NCBI GenBank assembly: GCA_036377075.1
Contig: DASUZB010000324.1
Location: 1 to 5,157, forward strand
Reading direction: 5' to 3'
Source: DASUZB01 sp036377075
GTDB taxonomy: Bacteria; Actinomycetota; CALGFH01
DNA: 5,157 bases
Both the position numbers and the translations under genes were made by a program. Under the pieces are notes generated by a model. It saw only the letters and a list, made by a program, of their open reading frames with translations. It was not told the origin of the DNA and did no database searches. Positions 1 to 5,157 of the stretch are shown piece after piece. The first letter of the stretch is position 1. Every line of letters begins with the position of its first letter.

Positions 1-52
1 CGGGGGGGCGGGAAGCGCCCCCCCGGACCCCCCCAGGTCCTCCGGGCTTCCC
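1..52. repeat. Homopolymer-rich nested inverted repeats at the left window edge
   Basis: A perfect 10-bp inverted repeat occupies 1-10 and 16-25 (CGGGGGGGCG / CGCCCCCCCG), with loop GGAAG at 11-15. A 5-bp dyad follows (25-29 GGACC with 36-40 GGTCC). A 7-bp dyad pairs GGGAAGC (10-16) with GCTTCCC (46-52). Three homopolymer runs are all exactly seven long (G at 2-8, C at 18-24 and 28-34). The tract is in frame with dnaE2 and would encode a Gly/Pro-rich stretch, but it looks unlike the coding sequence downstream. It may be real coding sequence, an intergenic palindromic repeat abutting a truncated gene, or an assembly-edge artefact. Confidence 0.6.
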
Positions 53-1738
53 GCGGCCTTGGCCGAGCTCGCCGCGGCGGCCCAGGACTTCCCCCGCCAC
101 CTCGGCATCCACTCGGGCGGGATGGTGGTCTGCGACCGGCCGGTCGTCGAGGTCTGCCCGGTGGAGTGGGCGACCATGCCGGGGCGCAGCGTGCTGCAGT
201 GGGACAAGGACGACTGCGCCGCGGTCGGGCTGGTCAAGTTCGACCTGCTCGGGCTCGGCATGCTGAGCGCCCTGCACGAGGCCGTCGACCTGGTCCGCTC
301 CTACCACGGGGTCGAGGTCGACCTCGCCGGGCTGCCGCAGGAGCCGGCCGTCTACGAGATGCTCTGCCGCGCCGACTCGGTCGGCGTGTTCCAGGTGGAG
401 AGCCGCGCCCAGATGGCCACCCTGCCGCGGCTGCGGCCGCGGCGCTTCTACGACCTGGTGGTGGAGGTGGCCCTGATCCGCCCCGGCCCCATCCAGGGCG
501 GCTCGGTCCACCCCTACATCCGCCGCCGCAACGGCACCGAGCCGGTCACCTACCTGCACCCGCTGCTCGAGCGCTCGCTCGCCAAGACGCTCGGGGTGCC
601 GCTGTTCCAAGAGCAGCTCATGCAGATGGCGGTCGACGTGGCCGGGTTCAGCGCCGCCGAGGCCGACCAGCTGCGCCAGGCGATGAGCGCCAAGCGCTCG
701 GCCGAGCGCATGGAGCGGCTGCGGGCGCGCCTCTACACCGGCATGGCCGAGCGCGGCATCAGTGGCCGCACCGCCGACGAGATCTACGCCAAGCTGGCCG
801 CCTTCGCCGACTTCGGCTTCCCCGAGAGCCACTCGGTCTCGTTCGCCTACCTGGTCTACGCGAGCGCCTGGCTCAAGCTGCACTACCCGGCCGCGTTCCT
901 CGCCGCCCTGCTGAACGCGCAGCCGATGGGCTTCTACGCGCCGAGCACCCTGGTCGCCGACGCCCGCAGGCACGGGGTGGCGGTGCGCGGCCCCGACGTC
1001 AACGCCTCGGCGGCGACGGCCACCCTCGAGCCGGGGGAGGCCGGGAATCCCGTGGTCCGGCTCGGACTCGCCTACGTGCGCGGCGTCGGCGACGACCTGG
1101 CCGAGCGGATCGCCGCCGGGCGGCCCTACGACTCCATGGAGGACCTGGTGCGGCGCTCACGAACCGGCCGGGCGCAGGTCGAGGCGCTGGCCACGGCGGG
1201 GGCCTTCGGCTGCCTCGGGCTGGAGCGCCGTGAGGCGCTCTGGGCCGCCGGTCCGGCGGCCGAGGGCACCGACGACCGGCTGCCCGGGACGGTGGTCGGC
1301 GGCCAGGCGCCGGCGCTGCCCGGCATGAGCCCGTTCGAGCTGGGCGTGGCCGACCTGTGGGCCACCGGCCTGTCCGGCGACAGCTTCCCCACCCAGTTCG
1401 TGCGCGAGCGGCTCGACGCCGCCGGGGTGGTGACCGCCGCCGGCCTCGCCGCCCTCCCGCACGGCAGCGGCGTGCTGGTCGGCGGCCTGGTGACCCACCG
1501 GCAGCGACCGTCGACCGCCAAGGGCGTCACCTTCGTCAACCTCGAGGACGAGACCGGCCTGGTCAACGTGATCTGCTCCCCCGGGGTGTGGGCACGCCAC
1601 CGCCGCGTCGCCCTGACGGCCTCCGCCCTGCTGGTCCGCGGCCGCCTGGAGCGCGCCGAGGGCGTCACCAACGTGATCGCCGCCGAGCTGCGGCCGCTCG
1701 ACCTGGCCGTCCCCACCCGCCCGCGCGACTTCAGGTGA
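2..1738 (+). CDS. dnaE2: Error-prone DNA polymerase DnaE2/ImuC, C-terminal half (5' partial)
   Basis: This is a C-family DNA polymerase alpha-subunit paralogue that carries out translesion synthesis and damage-induced mutagenesis, known in mycobacteria to act with ImuA' and ImuB. The frame is open to the left edge, and conserved sequence begins before any good start. TTG at 59 is only the first start-like codon, so the gene is 5' partial; full-length DnaE2 is about 1,050-1,100 aa and about 578 are visible. Counting from codon 59: FPRHLGIHSGG (11-21) is a DnaE2 signature; KFDLLGLG (60-67) carries D62, matching the third catalytic aspartate of the palm (E. coli DnaE D555); fingers motifs are FQVESRAQM (111-119), RPGPIQGGS (141-149) and PLFQEQLMQM (181-190); FPESHSVSFAYLVYAS (254-269) is conserved; helix-hairpin-helix motifs lie at about 331-385; an OB fold at 470-545. 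It ends in PRDFR, close to the usual family terminus. The first two catalytic aspartates, the PHP domain and any SOS box lie outside the window. No frameshift is seen. Confidence 0.95.
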   Translation, partial: GGAGSAPPDPPRSSGLPAALAELAAAAQDFPRHLGIHSGGMVVCDRPVVEVCPVEWATMPGRSVLQWDKDDCAAVGLVKFDLLGLGMLSALHEAVDLVRSYHGVEVDLAGLPQEPAVYEMLCRADSVGVFQVESRAQMATLPRLRPRRFYDLVVEVALIRPGPIQGGSVHPYIRRRNGTEPVTYLHPLLERSLAKTLGVPLFQEQLMQMAVDVAGFSAAEADQLRQAMSAKRSAERMERLRARLYTGMAERGISGRTADEIYAKLAAFADFGFPESHSVSFAYLVYASAWLKLHYPAAFLAALLNAQPMGFYAPSTLVADARRHGVAVRGPDVNASAATATLEPGEAGNPVVRLGLAYVRGVGDDLAERIAAGRPYDSMEDLVRRSRTGRAQVEALATAGAFGCLGLERREALWAAGPAAEGTDDRLPGTVVGGQAPALPGMSPFELGVADLWATGLSGDSFPTQFVRERLDAAGVVTAAGLAALPHGSGVLVGGLVTHRQRPSTAKGVTFVNLEDETGLVNVICSPGVWARHRRVALTASALLVRGRLERAEGVTNVIAAELRPLDLAVPTRPRDFR

Positions 1739-1745
1739 CGGCGCG

Positions 1746-2645
1746 TCAGGAGGGACGCAGCAGGAGGTGGCGCAGGGCCGGGCCGAGCTCCGGCCAGCGG
1801 AAGGTGTAGCCGCTGGCGCTGGTCGCCTCGGGGAGCGCCCGGATGCTGCAGAACAGCAGCTCCTCGGCCATCTGGCCCATGGCGAGCCTGGGGGCGAAGC
1901 GGGGCACGTGGGCCAGCGCCGGACGGCCGAGGAGCCGGGCGAGGGTGGCGGTGTACTCGGCGTTGCTGACCGGGTTGGGCGCGGTCGCGTTGAGCGGCCC
2001 CTCGACGCCCTCGTCGACCACCGCGTGGCGCATGATGCCGACCAGGTCGTCGAGGGCGACCCAGCTCCACCACTGCCGCCCCGGCCCCAGGCGGCCGCCG
2101 AGGCCCAGCCGGAACAGGCGGGCCAGCGTGCGCAGCGCGCCGCCGCCCGAGGCCTGCACCAGCCCGGTGCGCACGTGCACCACCCGCAACCCGGCCTCCC
2201 TCGCCGGGTCGGCGGCCGCCTCCCAGTCCCGGCAGACGCCGGCGAGGAAGCCCTCGCCCGGCGCGCTCGCCTCGGTCAGCGCCTCGTCGCCGCGGTCGCC
2301 GTAGTAGTGGATGCCCGACGAGCTGACCAGCACCCGCGGCCCCTTGGCCAGGCCGGCCATGGTCTCGGCCAGCAGGCGGGTGCCGCTGGTGCGGCTCTGG
2401 CGGATGTCCCGCTTGACCCCGCCGGTCCAGCGCAGCGCCCCGATGCTGCGGCCAGCCAGGTGGACGACCGCGTCGGCGGCGGCGAGGGCGTCGGTGTCGA
2501 GGACGCCGGCGGCCGGGTCCCAGTGGGCCACGTCCTCTCCCGAGGCCGTGCGGCTGAAGCGCGTGACGGCGTGGCCGTCACGGCGCAGCAGGGGCACGAG
2601 TGCGGACCCGACCAGCCCGGTCGCGCCGGTGACCACGACGTGCAT
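1746..2645 (-). CDS. TIGR01777-family NAD(P)-binding epimerase (YfcH-like, DUF1731)
   Basis: A 299-aa protein, the usual length for this family of extended short-chain dehydrogenase-like proteins; it is probably cytosolic and its substrate is unknown. The N-terminus is a Rossmann nucleotide-binding fold with VVVTGATGLVG (3-13), so the ATG is well placed two residues before the first strand. Family markers follow in order: VHLAGRSIG (61-69), a KRDIRQSRTSGT segment (78-89), the hallmark YYGDRGDE (114-121), GEGFLAGVCRDWE (130-142), RTGLVQ (159-164), WWSWVALDDLVG (192-203), and a C-terminal DUF1731-type region (about 245-292). It starts 15 bp after the flotillin stop on the same strand, so co-transcription is likely. 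The only Shine-Dalgarno-like sequence is GGGG, 10 nt upstream and inside a palindrome. Its stop lies 7 bp from the stop of convergent dnaE2. Members are often annotated as cell-division inhibitor or sugar epimerase on weak grounds; I assign no specific reaction. Confidence 0.93.
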   Translation of the reverse strand: MHVVVTGATGLVGSALVPLLRRDGHAVTRFSRTASGEDVAHWDPAAGVLDTDALAAADAVVHLAGRSIGALRWTGGVKRDIRQSRTSGTRLLAETMAGLAKGPRVLVSSSGIHYYGDRGDEALTEASAPGEGFLAGVCRDWEAAADPAREAGLRVVHVRTGLVQASGGGALRTLARLFRLGLGGRLGPGRQWWSWVALDDLVGIMRHAVVDEGVEGPLNATAPNPVSNAEYTATLARLLGRPALAHVPRFAPRLAMGQMAEELLFCSIRALPEATSASGYTFRWPELGPALRHLLLRPS

Positions 2646-2659
2646 GGGGCGCGCGCCCC
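2646..2659. repeat. Perfect 14-bp palindrome over the epimerase initiation region
   Basis: GGGGCGCGCGCCCC is identical to its reverse complement and fills 14 of the 15 bp between the flotillin stop (2661-2663) and the epimerase ATG (2643-2645). In the minus-strand transcript it could fold as a 5-bp GC stem with a GCGC loop, pairing the GGGG that is the only Shine-Dalgarno candidate with the CCCC touching the start codon. Ribosomes finishing flotillin could open it, giving translational coupling; that is inference. Confidence 0.6.
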
Positions 2660-2660
2660 G

Positions 2661-4214
2661 TCAGCCCTGCGGTGGCGGGGGCGGCGCCGGGGCGCGACGA
2701 GGCCGCGCCGTGCGCTTCTCTCCGGCGGTGCCGTCGCCGACGACCACCTCGCCCCCGGCCGTGGGCGCTGCCGCCGCCTTGGCCGCCTTCGCCCCAGGCG
2801 TGCCGTTGCCGCCCGCGAGCATGTTGCGGGCCAGCTGCAGCCCGGCGACGCCCTGGCTGAGGGCCTGGGCGAGCGCCTCGGACACCCCCTGGGCGCCGTT
2901 GAGCACGATCATCTGGTCGACCGCGCCGAACGGCTTGGCGGCGGCCTCGACGATCGCCGGCCACTGCTCGGCGAGCTGCTGGCCGATGACCGCCTCCTGG
3001 TTCTCGGCCAGGGCGTCCGCCCGCGCCTTGATCGCCTGGGCCTCGGCCATCCCGCGGGCGCGCACCGCCTCGCCCTCGGCCTGGCCCTTGGCCTGGGTCG
3101 CGGCGGCCTGGGCCTCGCCGAGCATCCGGGTCGACTCCGCGTTGGCCGACGCCTCGACCCGCACCCGCTCCGCCTCCGCGTCGGCTTCCAGCTTGACCCG
3201 CTGGGCGTTGCCCTCGGCGTCCAGCTCGACCTCGCGGCGCTGCGCCTCGGCGCCGGCGATGCGGGCGTCGCGGCTGGCCTTGGCGAGGGTGACCTCCTGG
3301 TAGGCCTTGGCGTCGGCGGGCTTGCGCACCGAGGCCTGCAGGCGCTGCTCCTCGCGGGAGGCCTCCAGCTCGGCGACCTTGGTCTCCTCGACCACCACCT
3401 CCTGGCGCGCGGTCGCCTCGGACAGCGGGCCGGCCTGCTGCGCCCGCGCCGCCGCCTGGTCGACCTCGGCCTGGTAGCCGGCCTGCTTGATCTGGCTCGC
3501 GCGGCGGGCGGCCGCCTTGAGCGCCTCGGCCTCCTGCTCGGCCTCGGTGGCCTCGCGGTCCGCGCGCGCCTGGGCGATGCGCGCCTCGCGGGAGACGGCC
3601 GCCGCGTGCGGCAGGGCCAGGTTGCGGATGTACCCGGTGGGGTCCTGGATCTCCTGGATCTGCAGGGAGTCGACGATCAGGCCGAGCTTCTCCATCTCGG
3701 TGCCGGACGAGGCGCGGGTGAGGCTGGTCAGCTTCTCGCGGTCGCGGATCATCTCCTCGACCGTCATGTTGCCGACGATCGCCCGCAGGTGGCCGGCGAA
3801 CACGTTGTGGACCCTGGCGTCCATGTGCTGCTGCTGGTCGAGGAAGCGGCGGGCGGCGTTGGCGATGGAGGCGTAGTCGTCGCCCACCTTGAAGATCACC
3901 ACGCCCTGCACCCCGACGGGGATGCCCTGGTGGGTGACGCAGTCGATCGCCAGCTCGGCCTCGCGCAGGTCGAGCGAGAGGCGGCGCACGGTCTGGACGC
4001 CCGGGATGACCAGGGTGCCCTTGCCGGTGACGATCTTGAAGCCGAGGCTCTCGCCCACCTCGCCGGGCGTCGGGCGCTCGCGAAATCCGGAGATGACCAG
4101 CGCCTCGTTCGGCTCCGCCACCCTCCACATCAGCCTGAAGAGCACGAACAGCAGCACGAGGACGGCGGCGACGCCGACCGCGAGGGAAAGGGGACCTGTG
4201 AGGACGGGATCCAT
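2661..4214 (-). CDS. Flotillin-like SPFH (band 7) membrane scaffold protein
   Basis: A 517-aa protein, close to the usual flotillin length (about 480-520). Flotillins are membrane-anchored scaffolds that oligomerise through SPFH and coiled-coil regions and organise lipid microdomains. Residues 8-30 form one hydrophobic N-terminal membrane segment, followed by the flotillin-like VAEPNEALVISG (32-43). The SPFH domain runs to about 215, including TGKGTLVIPGVQTVRRLSLD (63-82), AARRFLDQQ (120-128), GHLRAIVGNMTVEEMIRDRE (141-160) and EKLGLIVDSLQIQEIQD (175-191). Residues about 205-410 are Ala/Glu/Arg-rich coiled coil. A flotillin-type C-terminus (AVDQMIVLNG, 431-440) is followed by a low-complexity Ala/Pro/Arg tail (about 470-517) with six consecutive prolines. 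The ATG at 4214 is chosen because GGAGG lies 6 nt upstream and the membrane segment follows directly. A start 39 codons further up would add a non-homologous Ser/Pro/Arg stretch and overlap the preceding gene. It lies 22 nt after the NfeD-like gene. Confidence 0.95.
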   Translation of the reverse strand: MDPVLTGPLSLAVGVAAVLVLLFVLFRLMWRVAEPNEALVISGFRERPTPGEVGESLGFKIVTGKGTLVIPGVQTVRRLSLDLREAELAIDCVTHQGIPVGVQGVVIFKVGDDYASIANAARRFLDQQQHMDARVHNVFAGHLRAIVGNMTVEEMIRDREKLTSLTRASSGTEMEKLGLIVDSLQIQEIQDPTGYIRNLALPHAAAVSREARIAQARADREATEAEQEAEALKAAARRASQIKQAGYQAEVDQAAARAQQAGPLSEATARQEVVVEETKVAELEASREEQRLQASVRKPADAKAYQEVTLAKASRDARIAGAEAQRREVELDAEGNAQRVKLEADAEAERVRVEASANAESTRMLGEAQAAATQAKGQAEGEAVRARGMAEAQAIKARADALAENQEAVIGQQLAEQWPAIVEAAAKPFGAVDQMIVLNGAQGVSEALAQALSQGVAGLQLARNMLAGGNGTPGAKAAKAAAAPTAGGEVVVGDGTAGEKRTARPRRAPAPPPPPQG

Positions 4215-4227
4215 CTGGAGCCTCCAG
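4215..4227 (-). promoter_or_regulatory. Flotillin ribosome binding site within a 13-bp dyad
   Basis: Read on the minus strand, CTGGAGGCTCCAG lies directly before the flotillin ATG. It contains GGAGG (4221-4225) with a 6-nt spacer, a strong Shine-Dalgarno that fixes the start at 4214. The same 13 bases form a perfect dyad (CTGGAG / CTCCAG around one central base). As RNA it could form a 4-bp stem holding part of the Shine-Dalgarno in the loop. The ribosome binding site is well supported; any regulatory role of the dyad is speculative. Confidence 0.75.
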
Positions 4228-4236
4228 CAGCCCTTG

Positions 4237-4443
4237 CTAGACCGGGCTGACGACGACGGTGCGCGGCGGGAAGTACTCGACGACGACCACCCTGGTGCCG
4301 GTGGCGATGGTGTCGCCCGGATCGGTCGCATAGGCGTGGAACGCCTCGGTGCCGCCGCGGATGGCGACCATGACCTCGCCGATGCGCCCGGGTGCGATCG
4401 TCCCGGTGACCCGTCCGACCTTGCCGATCATGCTGCTGGCCAA
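4237..4443 (-). CDS. Short OB-fold protein, NfeD C-terminal-domain type
   Basis: A small protein (68 aa from TTG at 4443) whose body reads as a beta-rich OB fold: MIGKVGRVTGTIAPGRIGEV, then a RGGTEAFHAYATD segment, GTRVVVVEYFPPRTVVVSP and the stop. This matches the soluble C-terminal domain of NfeD proteins, known partners of flotillins and stomatins, and the flotillin gene follows 22 nt downstream. It has no membrane segment, signal peptide or ClpP-like protease domain, so it probably acts at the cytoplasmic face with the flotillin. Start choice is uncertain. TTG 4443 has GAGGAG 11 nt upstream. ATG 4431 begins exactly at the fold but has no good Shine-Dalgarno. GTG 4569 would give 110 aa and a 4-nt GTGA overlap with the upstream stop, but its extra codons show a lower GC third position (about 78% against about 94%) and look non-coding. 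Family assignment is by motif memory only. Confidence 0.75.
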   Translation of the reverse strand: MASSMIGKVGRVTGTIAPGRIGEVMVAIRGGTEAFHAYATDPGDTIATGTRVVVVEYFPPRTVVVSPV

Positions 4444-4454
4444 GGGGATCGCGT

Positions 4455-4460
4455 CTCCTC
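4455..4460 (-). promoter_or_regulatory. Probable ribosome binding site of the NfeD-like gene
   Basis: GAGGAG on the minus strand lies 11 nt before the TTG at 4443 and 23 nt before the ATG at 4431. It is the best Shine-Dalgarno match in the stretch and favours the TTG start. The spacer is at the long end of the usual range. Confidence 0.45.
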
Positions 4461-4565
4461 GCGTGCCTGGGCGCTTCGTGCCGCTGGGGGAATCTTGGAC
4501 CATGCCGGGGACCGTCTGTCCAGTGACGATCTGACAGTTCCGGGATAGCCGAACGACCCGGCCGC
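4461..4565 (-). promoter_or_regulatory. Likely intergenic region with candidate promoter for the NfeD-flotillin operon
   Basis: GC drops to about 63-68% here, against roughly 88% in the adjoining 60 bases of the GGDEF gene, and codon-position bias weakens. That fits a non-coding leader before the NfeD-like gene. A weak minus-strand promoter match is TGGACA (4517-4522) and CAAGAT (4492-4497), with a 19-nt spacer longer than ideal. A loose dyad CTGTC (4516-4520) / GACAG (4533-4537) overlaps the -35 candidate. None of these is strong. If GTG 4569 is the true start, the region is coding instead. Confidence 0.35.
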
Positions 4566-5156
4566 TCACGTGGCCCCGCCGGCGCCGAACCTGGGCGCCA
4601 GCCGGGGCGGCCGGGCGCGCGCCGCCGCGATGGATCGCTCCAGCAGCGCCGCCAGCGAGGCCTCGCCGGGGGCGGCGCGGACCACGCCGAGGCGCAGGGC
4701 CAGCTGCCAGGGACGGCCGGGGCTGTCGAGCGTCGCGAGGGCCTCCTCGAGCCTGGCGACGGCGGCCCGGTCGTCGCCCTCGTGCACCAGCAGCACGGCC
4801 AGGTCGCCGTCGCCGACCCTGGCGATCAGGTCGGCGGAGCGGAAGGTGCGGCGCAGGACCCTGGCGAGGGCGACCAGGGCGCGCTCGCGCTCCGGGCGAC
4901 TGGGCGCCTCCTGCGCGTCTGGCGGCGCCTCCAGCGCCGCCCGCACCACGGTGACCTTCTGCCCGGTCCGGCCCGCCAGGGCGAGCAGGTGCGGCCCGAC
5001 GGTGGCCAGCGCCCTCGCGCTGGCCAGCCCCGTCGGCTCGTCGACCAGGGCGAGCCGGCGCACGCGGGCGGCGAGGCCGGCCTCGGCGACGGCGTGGCGC
5101 AGCACCCGCGCCGCCAGGTCCGCCTCGAACGGCTCGGTGGCGAGGTGGTCGCTGGC
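4566..5156 (-). CDS. REC-GGDEF-type response regulator with degenerate GGDEF domain (5' partial)
   Basis: The frame is open to the right edge; 196 aa of the C-terminus are visible and the true start lies outside. Reading inward, SDHLATEPFEADLAARVLRH resembles the end of a receiver domain in REC-GGDEF proteins (compare the common DYLVKGELDGELLLRALRYA), with Thr at the conserved Lys position. A linker helix leads into LALVDEPTGLASARAL, the usual DPLTGLPNR entry of a GGDEF domain. The domain is degenerate: GDGDL (4800-4814) replaces GGDEF, the LDLDxFKxxND metal and substrate segment is replaced by a Pro/Ala-rich stretch, and no GHxxGD is present. RSAD (4830-4841) sits exactly five residues before the GDGDL site, matching the RxxD inhibitory site that binds c-di-GMP. 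It is therefore probably not a diguanylate cyclase and could be a c-di-GMP receptor. It precedes the NfeD-flotillin genes on the same strand. The GGDEF-fold call is firm; the receiver call rests on about 25 residues. Confidence 0.8.
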   Translation of the reverse strand, partial: ASDHLATEPFEADLAARVLRHAVAEAGLAARVRRLALVDEPTGLASARALATVGPHLLALAGRTGQKVTVVRAALEAPPDAQEAPSRPERERALVALARVLRRTFRSADLIARVGDGDLAVLLVHEGDDRAAVARLEEALATLDSPGRPWQLALRLGVVRAAPGEASLAALLERSIAAARARPPRLAPRFGAGGAT

Positions 5157-5157
5157 G

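Noticed and set aside
59..61. TTG at 59 as the genuine start of dnaE2
   Set aside because: The frame is open to the window edge, no Shine-Dalgarno precedes it, and the protein would lack the PHP domain and two of three catalytic aspartates. It remains possible only if the gene is truncated by the odd tract at 1-52.
166..1233. Second open frame on the plus strand within dnaE2
   Set aside because: Arg/Gly/Pro-rich shadow frame of dnaE2 with no domain features.
1781..1795. GC hairpin (GGCCG / CGGCC, 5-nt loop) as a dnaE2 terminator
   Set aside because: Short stem, no T-tract, and within coding sequence of the convergent gene; such stems are frequent at this GC content.
2578..4128. A 516-codon minus-strand frame overlapping flotillin
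   Set aside because: Arg/Gly/Pro-rich shadow frame of the flotillin gene; the SPFH motifs are in the other frame.
1767..4250. An 827-codon open frame on the plus strand, antisense to the epimerase and flotillin
   Set aside because: Its translation is a low-complexity Leu/Gly/Arg/His/Ala mixture with no recognisable motifs. It is the expected mirror of two real, motif-rich minus-strand genes in very high-GC DNA.
4215..4331. 39-codon N-terminal extension of flotillin
   Set aside because: It would overlap the NfeD-like gene and add Ser/Pro/Arg-rich sequence before the membrane segment. A strong GGAGG 6 nt before the ATG at 4214 supports the shorter protein.

Overview
The window is very GC-rich (well above 70% by eye, with almost every third codon position G or C) and densely coding. 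Its DnaE2 closely resembles actinobacterial DnaE2/ImuC as I remember that family. I read the source as a high-GC actinomycetote, possibly an uncultured soil lineage; genus cannot be judged from sequence alone.

Layout. Plus strand: about 1.7 kb holds the C-terminal half of an error-prone DNA polymerase DnaE2 (ImuC), cut by the left window edge and complete at its C-terminus. Minus strand, in transcription order from the right edge: a REC-GGDEF-type signalling protein cut by the right edge (4566-5156), a short OB-fold protein of NfeD C-terminal type (about 4237-4443), a flotillin/SPFH membrane protein (2661-4214), and an NAD(P)-type epimerase of the TIGR01777/YfcH family (1746-2645). The last of these converges tail-to-tail on dnaE2 with only 7 bp between stop codons. 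No tRNA, rRNA, CRISPR array or insertion sequence was seen.

How the genes fit together. Flotillin plus an NfeD-type OB-fold partner is a known conserved pairing in membrane microdomains (for example yuaF-floT in Bacillus subtilis). Here the NfeD partner is reduced to the soluble OB fold. The upstream GGDEF protein appears catalytically dead: GDGDL stands where GGDEF is expected, and the metal-binding and substrate-loop residues are lost. It keeps an RxxD motif exactly five residues before that site, where the c-di-GMP inhibitory (I-) site sits. This suggests, as inference only, a c-di-GMP reader beside a flotillin module. DnaE2 belongs to the separate SOS-mutagenesis pathway and is unrelated to the minus-strand genes.

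Non-coding content is small. There is a less GC-rich stretch of about 120 bp before the NfeD-like gene, a candidate promoter region. Two short dyads sit exactly over translation-initiation regions: a 13-bp dyad containing the flotillin Shine-Dalgarno, and a 14-bp perfect palindrome filling nearly the whole flotillin-epimerase gap. The first 52 bases are an odd tract of three 7-base homopolymers and nested inverted repeats, of uncertain origin, in frame with dnaE2.
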